From CAYYAQ01 sp964469555 (GTDB lineage: Bacteria > Planctomycetota > UBA1135 > UBA2386): 9,693 nucleotides of DNA. Each line of letters starts with the position of its first letter. Position 1 is the first letter of the stretch. Under the pieces are notes generated by a model. The model made no database searches, had not been told where the DNA came from, and saw nothing but the letters and a program-made list of their open reading frames with translations. Shown piece after piece: positions 5,091 to 9,693 of this stretch. The position numbers were made by a program, and so were the translations under genes. The stretch is from contig CAYYAQ010000192.1 of NCBI GenBank assembly GCA_964469555.1, positions 1 to 9,693 on the forward strand, read 5' to 3'.

Positions 5091-7142
5091 ATGCATAAGC
5101 GAACCCCCGTTCTCATCGCGCTCCCCCTCGTCGCATCGCTCTCCGGTTGCCTGGGTACGGGCAAGCGCGAGTCCCCGCAGCGCCCGAACATCATCTTCAT
5201 CTTCTCGGACGATCACGCGCCCCACGCGATCAGCGCCTACGGTTCGAAGATCAACCAGACGCCGAACATCGATCGCCTCGCACAGCAGGGGATGCTCTTC
5301 GCCAACTGCTTCTGCGGCAACTCGATCTGCGGACCATCCCGCGCGACGATCCTGACGGGCAAGCACTGCCACGCAAATGGATTCATGCGCAACGGCAACC
5401 GCTTCAACCCGATGCAGACCACGTTCCCCAAGTTGCTGCAAAGAGCCGGCTACCAGACGGCGATGATCGGGAAGTGGCACCTGACGTCGAACCCCACGGG
5501 CTTCGACTACTGGCGCGTCCTCCCCGGCCAGGGTGATTACTACAACCCGGTGTTCATCACCCCCGAGGGCAGGGAGCAGATCCAGGGCTACTGCACGGAG
5601 ATCACCACCGACCTCGCCTTGAAGTGGCTGAAGACCGGCCGCGACCAGAGCAAGCCCTTCGTGCTGATGTGCCAGCACAAGGCGCCGCACCGCTCGTGGA
5701 TGCCCGGCCCACGCGAACTCGGCATGTACCGGGGGATGAAGATCCCGGAACCCTCGACGTTGTTCGACAACTACGCCGGTCGCGGACGCGCCGCCGCGAA
5801 CCAGGAGATGGAGATCGACCGGCACATGTACATGTACTACGACCTCAAGATCGAGCCCAACCAGTTAGAGCAGAAGAACCTGAAAGGACCGGACCGGGGA
5901 TGGAATCGGCTGCGCAAGCGCATGACTGCGCCACAGCTCGCCGCGTGGGACGCGCACTACCGTCCCGAGAACAAGGCGTTTCGCGAGGCCAACCTCTCGG
6001 GCAAGGACCTCGTCCGCTGGAAGTACCAGCGCTACATCAAGAACTACCTCAGCTGCATCGCCGGCGTCGACAAGAGCGTCGGCCAGCTGCTCGATCACGT
6101 CAACGGCGACCCGAAGCTCGCCGAGAACACCATCGTCATCTACTGCTCCGACCAGGGGTTCTACCTCGGCGACAATGGGTGGTACGACAAGCGATGGATG
6201 TATGAAGAATCCCTCCGTATGCCATTGGTCGTCCGCTGGCCCGGCAAGATCAAGGCGGGCAGCAAGGCCACGGCGCTGACCCAGAACATCGACTTCGCCC
6301 CCACGTTCCTGGAGCTATGCGGGGTGAAGGCTCCTGGAGATATCCACGGCGAGAGCCTCGTGCCGATCCTGAAGGGCGCGAAACCCGCGTCCTGGCGGGA
6401 CGCGATCTACTACCACTACTACGAGTCACACGCCGTGCACATGGTCGGCGCGCACTACGGCGTGCGGACGGATCGCTACAAGCTGATGTACTTCTACGAT
6501 CCTGAGAACCGCTACTGGGAACTCTACGATCTGAAGACCGACCCCAACGAGCGCAAAAGCGTCCACGACGACCCGAAGTACGCGAAGATCCGCGACGGGC
6601 TGAAGAATCGATTGAAAGAGCTGCGGGCGCAGTATGCCGACACGACCGGCACCGTCGGCGACTTCGACTACGCGGCTGGAGTCGCATCCGTCGACAAGAC
6701 CGCGACGGGCGGGCTGCGCATCCGCGCCAACGCGTGGCGCACCTACCTGCTCGACAAGCCGGACAGGCCGCTGCGCGGAACGGTGATGCTGACGTGCACT
6801 GCCAAACCTCTCAAGGCGAAGGAGAGCACCGGGCTGATCGTCTTTACCGGCGGCCAACCCCGACAGCGACTGCTCCGCGCGGGGATCGACTTCAAGAGGG
6901 GCAAGCTCGTCATCGTCACCGGCAACAGGGTCGTCCAGAGCGTGGATGTCGATGTTCCAAAAGACCGACCGGTGACGATCACGGTGCAAGCGAACACGGT
7001 TCGCCACGGGTTCATGGTCGCGGCGTGCGGCAAAACCCTGCAAGGCAAGCTGCCGAAGGAATGGACCGAGTTTACCGCATACGGCTACGGGCTCAGCGAC
7101 GGCACCGTCGAGTTCTCGAAGCTCCAGGCGGCGGCGAGATAG
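5091..7142 (+). CDS. Lipoprotein sulfatase (formylglycine-dependent, type I)
   Basis: The product is a sulfatase of the alkaline-phosphatase superfamily that hydrolyses sulfate esters, substrate unknown but often glycans. It starts with a lipoprotein signal: charged n-region, hydrophobic core, lipobox LSGC with Cys20, so it should be anchored in the envelope. The catalytic signature CGPSRATILTG (80-90) gives Cys80 as the residue converted to formylglycine. Metal and active-site candidates are Asp40-Asp41, Lys128 and His130 in GKWH, His196, Asp354 in SDQG, and Lys367. The sulfatase fold ends near residue 520. About 150 further residues look beta-rich and may form a carbohydrate-binding-like sandwich, though I cannot name the family. 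At 683 residues it is longer than the usual 450-550. An in-frame GTG at 5085 is an alternative start. No formylglycine-generating enzyme is present in the window. Confidence 0.93.
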   Translation: MHKRTPVLIALPLVASLSGCLGTGKRESPQRPNIIFIFSDDHAPHAISAYGSKINQTPNIDRLAQQGMLFANCFCGNSICGPSRATILTGKHCHANGFMRNGNRFNPMQTTFPKLLQRAGYQTAMIGKWHLTSNPTGFDYWRVLPGQGDYYNPVFITPEGREQIQGYCTEITTDLALKWLKTGRDQSKPFVLMCQHKAPHRSWMPGPRELGMYRGMKIPEPSTLFDNYAGRGRAAANQEMEIDRHMYMYYDLKIEPNQLEQKNLKGPDRGWNRLRKRMTAPQLAAWDAHYRPENKAFREANLSGKDLVRWKYQRYIKNYLSCIAGVDKSVGQLLDHVNGDPKLAENTIVIYCSDQGFYLGDNGWYDKRWMYEESLRMPLVVRWPGKIKAGSKATALTQNIDFAPTFLELCGVKAPGDIHGESLVPILKGAKPASWRDAIYYHYYESHAVHMVGAHYGVRTDRYKLMYFYDPENRYWELYDLKTDPNERKSVHDDPKYAKIRDGLKNRLKELRAQYADTTGTVGDFDYAAGVASVDKTATGGLRIRANAWRTYLLDKPDRPLRGTVMLTCTAKPLKAKESTGLIVFTGGQPRQRLLRAGIDFKRGKLVIVTGNRVVQSVDVDVPKDRPVTITVQANTVRHGFMVAACGKTLQGKLPKEWTEFTAYGYGLSDGTVEFSKLQAAAR

Positions 7143-7164
7143 ACCGCCGTCTCGGGAGACACAG

Positions 7165-7893
7165 ATGAACCTATTGCTGCTGACTCCGGACGAGGCAGCG
7201 GATCAGCCCACCGTGCTCACGGATCGGCGAGCGACGCACATCGTCGAGACCCTTCGCGCCAAGGTCGGCGACACCCTGCGCGCCGGCATCCTGAACGGAC
7301 CGACCGGGTTGGCAACGGTCCGCGCGATCGAGACGAGCGGCGTGACGATCGAGGCGACGTGCGAGGACGCACCGCCCCCACCAGGCGAGAACACGCTGCT
7401 CCTCGCCGTGCCGCGCCCGATCGTCCTGCGGCGCTGCCTCGCGTCGGCAGCGGCGCTGGGATATGGCCGTGTCGCGTTGTTCCGCACGCGACACGTGGAC
7501 AAGAGCCATCTCGGCGCGAAGGTCATGGAGCCCGCCAACATCCGCGAACATCTCATCGACGGTCTCAGCCAGGCGCGCCGGACCCACGTGCCGGACGTGC
7601 ATCTCTTCCCGCGCTTCAAGCCGATTGTCGAGGACGAAATAGAGGGCCTCGCACCGAAGGGTCCGCGGTTCGTCGCGCATCCGGACGCGGAACGCGACAT
7701 CGCGCAGTTACAGTTCGCGCGGTCGGAGCCCTTCACGGTCGCGCTCGGCCCCGAACGCGGGTTCACGGACTACGAAGTCGACCTCTTCACGACGAAGGGC
7801 TTTGAACCAATCCACACGGGGCGACATCCGCTGCGGGTCGAGACCGCACTCGCCGTCATCACCGGGCAGTTGGATCTTCTGCGCAGGATCTAG
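7165..7893 (+). CDS. rsmE: 16S rRNA (uracil-1498-N3)-methyltransferase
   Basis: The product is the SPOUT-family enzyme that methylates U1498 of 16S rRNA in the decoding region, using S-adenosylmethionine. The N-terminal part (about 1-70) fits the PUA-like RNA-binding domain, with THIVETLRAKVGD (24-36). The C-terminal trefoil-knot domain carries VALGPERGFTDYE (192-204) and GRHPLRVETALAVI (219-232). Most homologues have GPEGGF; here the second Gly is Arg198. The segment around GLSQARRTHVP (133-143) fits the position of the family's conserved EA..Q..R..VP region. At 242 residues it has the usual length. GGGAG at 7154-7158, six bases before the ATG, is a good ribosome-binding site. It lies 22 bases after the sulfatase stop, so it is probably co-transcribed with it. 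Confidence 0.93.
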   Translation: MNLLLLTPDEAADQPTVLTDRRATHIVETLRAKVGDTLRAGILNGPTGLATVRAIETSGVTIEATCEDAPPPPGENTLLLAVPRPIVLRRCLASAAALGYGRVALFRTRHVDKSHLGAKVMEPANIREHLIDGLSQARRTHVPDVHLFPRFKPIVEDEIEGLAPKGPRFVAHPDAERDIAQLQFARSEPFTVALGPERGFTDYEVDLFTTKGFEPIHTGRHPLRVETALAVITGQLDLLRRI

Positions 7894-7905
7894 GCGAGAT
7901 CCGGC
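7883..7905. terminator. Short hairpin between convergent genes, possible bidirectional terminator
   Basis: GGATC (7886-7890) and GATCC (7898-7902) form a five-bp stem around a seven-base loop, extended by GC/GC pairs beyond one mismatch. It spans the rsmE stop codon and the 12-base gap before the convergent phosphatase stop. Only weak T-rich sequence (TATTTCTTC) follows on the plus strand and none of note on the minus strand. Position supports a terminator role more than structure does. Confidence 0.3.
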
Positions 7906-8802
7906 CTATTTCTTCGGCTTCGTCGCGCGCCGCTGTAGGCGGAGCAAGGAATGCCGGTCCTTCGACTGGGCACGCAGCACGCTCTCCCACGAACCGTAGA
8001 CCGGATTCGGGAGGATGAACCACTGCTGGCCCCACAGCGCGCCGTACTCGCTCACTCGCGCATCGCGCATCACTTCCGTCACCCTGCCCTCCACTTCGTC
8101 GCCCTGCGGATTATCCTTCCGCGGATCGGGCCACGGCATGAAGTCGCCGAAGTTGTCGCCGAGGATCTCGAGGATTCGATAGGACTTGCACGCCTGCCGG
8201 CGTCGCTCCGACTTGTCGCCGATCTCGCCCTTGGACAGCACCAGGTCTTCCCCGTGTCCTTCGACCAAGGGGAAGCCGAGCCGCTTCAAGTTGCCGCGCG
8301 TCGCGTCCTCCTCTGCCGTCGTGCGGTTCGTGACGTAGATCACGCGGATGCCCATCGCGTGCGCCGCGCCAAAGAAACCGAGCGCACCCGGAACGGGCAG
8401 CGCCTGTTGCTCTGCGGTCCACTTCGTCCACTCCGTCGAATCGAAGTCCTTGCCATCGGCGATCAGCCGCGCGTTGTACGCGCTGTTGTCGAGAACGGTC
8501 TCGTCGACGTCGGCGATGATCGCCACGGGGAGCTCTTCCATTCCCTTCTGGCCGACCTGCTCGATGCACGCAGTCCACTTCTTGTCAGCCAGCGCCGGGC
8601 CCAACTGTCGGCATGCCTGGCCGAACACCTGCATACAGTTCGCCTTGTACTCCGCCGACCGCTGCATCCACAGCACCGCGTTCATCTGGTCGTTCTGCGC
8701 CCCCGAGCCGCGGGGGGCTTCCCCCGTCGAAGGGATCGCCAACAGCAGCGCGCAGGCAGCGGGTCCAGCGAGGAAGAGAGATCGGCTTCGTGGATTCAGC
8801 AT
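7906..8802 (-). CDS. Secreted class C acid phosphatase / 5'-nucleotidase, e(P4) family
   Basis: The product is a HAD-superfamily phosphomonoesterase of the e(P4) type, which dephosphorylates nucleotides or other phosphate esters outside the cytoplasm. Motif I is IIADVDETVLDNSAYN (95-110), with nucleophile Asp98 and acid/base Asp100. Motif II is VTNR (157-160). The lysine-bearing KGEIGDKSERRR (191-202) follows, and motif IV is LGDNFGDF (214-221). The C-terminal WFILPNPVYGSWE (261-273) is typical of this family. The N-terminus has a basic start and a hydrophobic core, with likely cleavage near residue 29. Cys17 is preceded by Pro-Ala-Ala, a poor lipobox, so it is probably secreted or periplasmic rather than a lipoprotein. 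The ATG at 8802 has GAGG about nine bases upstream. At 298 residues it is near family length. It converges on rsmE. Confidence 0.9.
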   Translation of the reverse strand: MLNPRSRSLFLAGPAACALLLAIPSTGEAPRGSGAQNDQMNAVLWMQRSAEYKANCMQVFGQACRQLGPALADKKWTACIEQVGQKGMEELPVAIIADVDETVLDNSAYNARLIADGKDFDSTEWTKWTAEQQALPVPGALGFFGAAHAMGIRVIYVTNRTTAEEDATRGNLKRLGFPLVEGHGEDLVLSKGEIGDKSERRRQACKSYRILEILGDNFGDFMPWPDPRKDNPQGDEVEGRVTEVMRDARVSEYGALWGQQWFILPNPVYGSWESVLRAQSKDRHSLLRLQRRATKPKK

Positions 8803-8857
8803 GGGTCTTAGCCTCAGTTCGGTGCTGGCATCTTCAGTCCAAACATCGGCACGGCGC

Positions 8858-8877
8858 AAGGGCTCCATGGAGCCCTT
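8858..8877. repeat. Perfect 20-bp palindrome between permease and phosphatase genes
   Basis: AAGGGCTCCA followed by its exact reverse complement TGGAGCCCTT forms a 20-bp palindrome. It lies 20 bases after the permease stop and 55 bases before the phosphatase start. As RNA it would fold as a stem with a CATG loop, but only two T residues follow on the minus strand. It could be a U-less terminator for the permease, or a dimeric-regulator operator for the phosphatase. I cannot decide between these. Confidence 0.6.
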
Positions 8878-8897
8878 CTCACCCAAAAAGCGTCGAA

Positions 8898-9693
8898 TCA
8901 GGGTCGACGATTCCAGATGCAATACGCCGGGATGCCGATCGCGATGACTCCGAGCCCGTACCAGGACTCCACCGGTCGCTGCACGAAGATCGCAGGGAGG
9001 AAGCACGCGTAGAACCCGACGAAGAGGATCGGAGTGATCGGGTAGCCGAGCGTGCGATAGGGCCGCTCGCGGTCGGGTTGTCGGCGACGCAGGACCACCA
9101 CCGCGAACACGGCGAGGAGATAGAAGATGCTGCCACCGAACACGACGAGATTGCTGAGAGTGTAGAACACCTTCGAAGGTTCACCGGGGACATCGATCGA
9201 TCTCGCCATCGCGATCATCCCGCACGCCAGAACCGCCTGGGAGAGGATCGCGGCCACGGGCGTCCGGTACGCCGAGTGCACGCGCCCCAGCTGACGGAAG
9301 AACACGCCGTCCCGCCCCATCGCGAAGTACACCCTGGGCGCGTGCATCAAGTTGGCGTTCAGCGTGCCGAACACCGAACACATCACGAGCACCATCATCA
9401 CGTTGCCGCCGACCGAACCAAAGATCTGGTCCATCAGCGCTTTCGCGGAGTTTTTCTCCGAGATCACACCCGCCATCGGCAAGACGCTGTGATACGCGAT
9501 GTTCGCGCCGACGTACAAGACGATGAGGATGGTGACTCCCACCAGCAACGCCCACGGCAGGTTTCGCTTCGGCTCCTTGATCTCCTCCGCGAGCGGCGTC
9601 ACCTCGTGCCAGCTGTTGTACGCGAACATCACGGCGAGCAACGCCGCCATGAAATGCCCGACGGAGATCTCCGTCTTCGGGCTCTCGTAGACC
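8898..9693 (-). CDS. APC-superfamily amino-acid permease, C-terminal part (5' end outside window)
   Basis: The 264 visible residues are the C-terminal half of an inner-membrane amino-acid transporter of the APC superfamily. The frame is open to the right edge, so the true start is outside the window. The segment YNSWHEVTPLAEEIKEPKRN (residues 25-44 of the visible part) matches the unwound helix and following conserved loop of LAT-like permeases. After it I count about six strongly hydrophobic helices, among them one with LVGVTILIVLYVGANIAY, one with VMMVLVMCSVFGTLNANLM, and a last pair near the C-terminus. APRVYFAMGRDG, in the loop after the second of these, is also typical. The substrate cannot be read from sequence. 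The gene is co-directional with the phosphatase, 95 bases upstream of it. Confidence 0.9.
   Translation of the reverse strand, partial: VYESPKTEISVGHFMAALLAVMFAYNSWHEVTPLAEEIKEPKRNLPWALLVGVTILIVLYVGANIAYHSVLPMAGVISEKNSAKALMDQIFGSVGGNVMMVLVMCSVFGTLNANLMHAPRVYFAMGRDGVFFRQLGRVHSAYRTPVAAILSQAVLACGMIAMARSIDVPGEPSKVFYTLSNLVVFGGSIFYLLAVFAVVVLRRRQPDRERPYRTLGYPITPILFVGFYACFLPAIFVQRPVESWYGLGVIAIGIPAYCIWNRRP

Noticed and set aside
4494..5825. Long 443-codon minus-strand open frame opposite the cyclase and sulfatase genes
   Set aside because: It is the antisense of two well-supported genes; its Arg/Val/Leu/Gly/Asp-rich low-information composition is typical of GC-rich shadow frames.
4050..7893. A functional c-di-GMP/sulfatase/RsmE system implied by gene order
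   Set aside because: The three genes are close and co-directional but have no known shared pathway; gene order alone does not support a new system.

Overview
The window is ordinary chromosomal DNA from a GC-rich bacterium. No phage, insertion sequence, CRISPR array or plasmid signature was seen. A lipoprotein signal peptide and an outward-facing sulfatase point to a Gram-negative cell envelope. The sulfatase type, the short EF-Ts and the weak Shine-Dalgarno sites would fit Planctomycetota or a deltaproteobacterial/Myxococcota-like lineage, but the sequence alone does not decide. A run of exactly 100 N shows that this is a scaffolded draft or metagenome assembly.

Region 1 (1-3803, minus strand) is the conserved translation cluster, read right to left as rpsB (S2), tsf (EF-Ts), pyrH (UMP kinase) and frr (ribosome recycling factor), followed by a tRNA-Lys cut by the window edge. 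A good sigma70-type promoter (TTGAAC-16-TAGAAT) precedes rpsB. A textbook intrinsic terminator or attenuator lies between rpsB and tsf. The 199-base pyrH-frr spacer can form alternative RNA stems. S2 carries a C-terminal tail of about 200 residues, rich in Ala, Pro, Asp and Thr, built partly from 15-bp tandem repeats; the assembly gap lies inside this array.

Region 2 (3738-4049) is a divergent intergenic region. It holds the rpsB promoter and a long leader for the rightward genes.

Region 3 (4050-7893, plus strand) holds three closely spaced co-directional genes. They encode a diguanylate cyclase with a degenerate receiver domain, a lipoprotein sulfatase of the formylglycine type with an extra C-terminal domain, and the 16S rRNA m3U1498 methyltransferase RsmE. 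The first could set c-di-GMP levels, the second would desulfate substrates at the envelope, and the third modifies ribosomes. No shared pathway is evident.

Region 4 (7906-9693, minus strand) converges on region 3. It holds a secreted class C acid phosphatase of the e(P4) family and, upstream of it, the C-terminal half of an APC-family amino-acid permease that runs off the right edge. A perfect 20-bp palindrome separates these two genes.

I found no convincing undescribed multi-gene system. The observations most worth a second look are the repeat-bearing S2 tail, the switch-like repeats before frr, and the REC-like/GGDEF protein with its structured leader.
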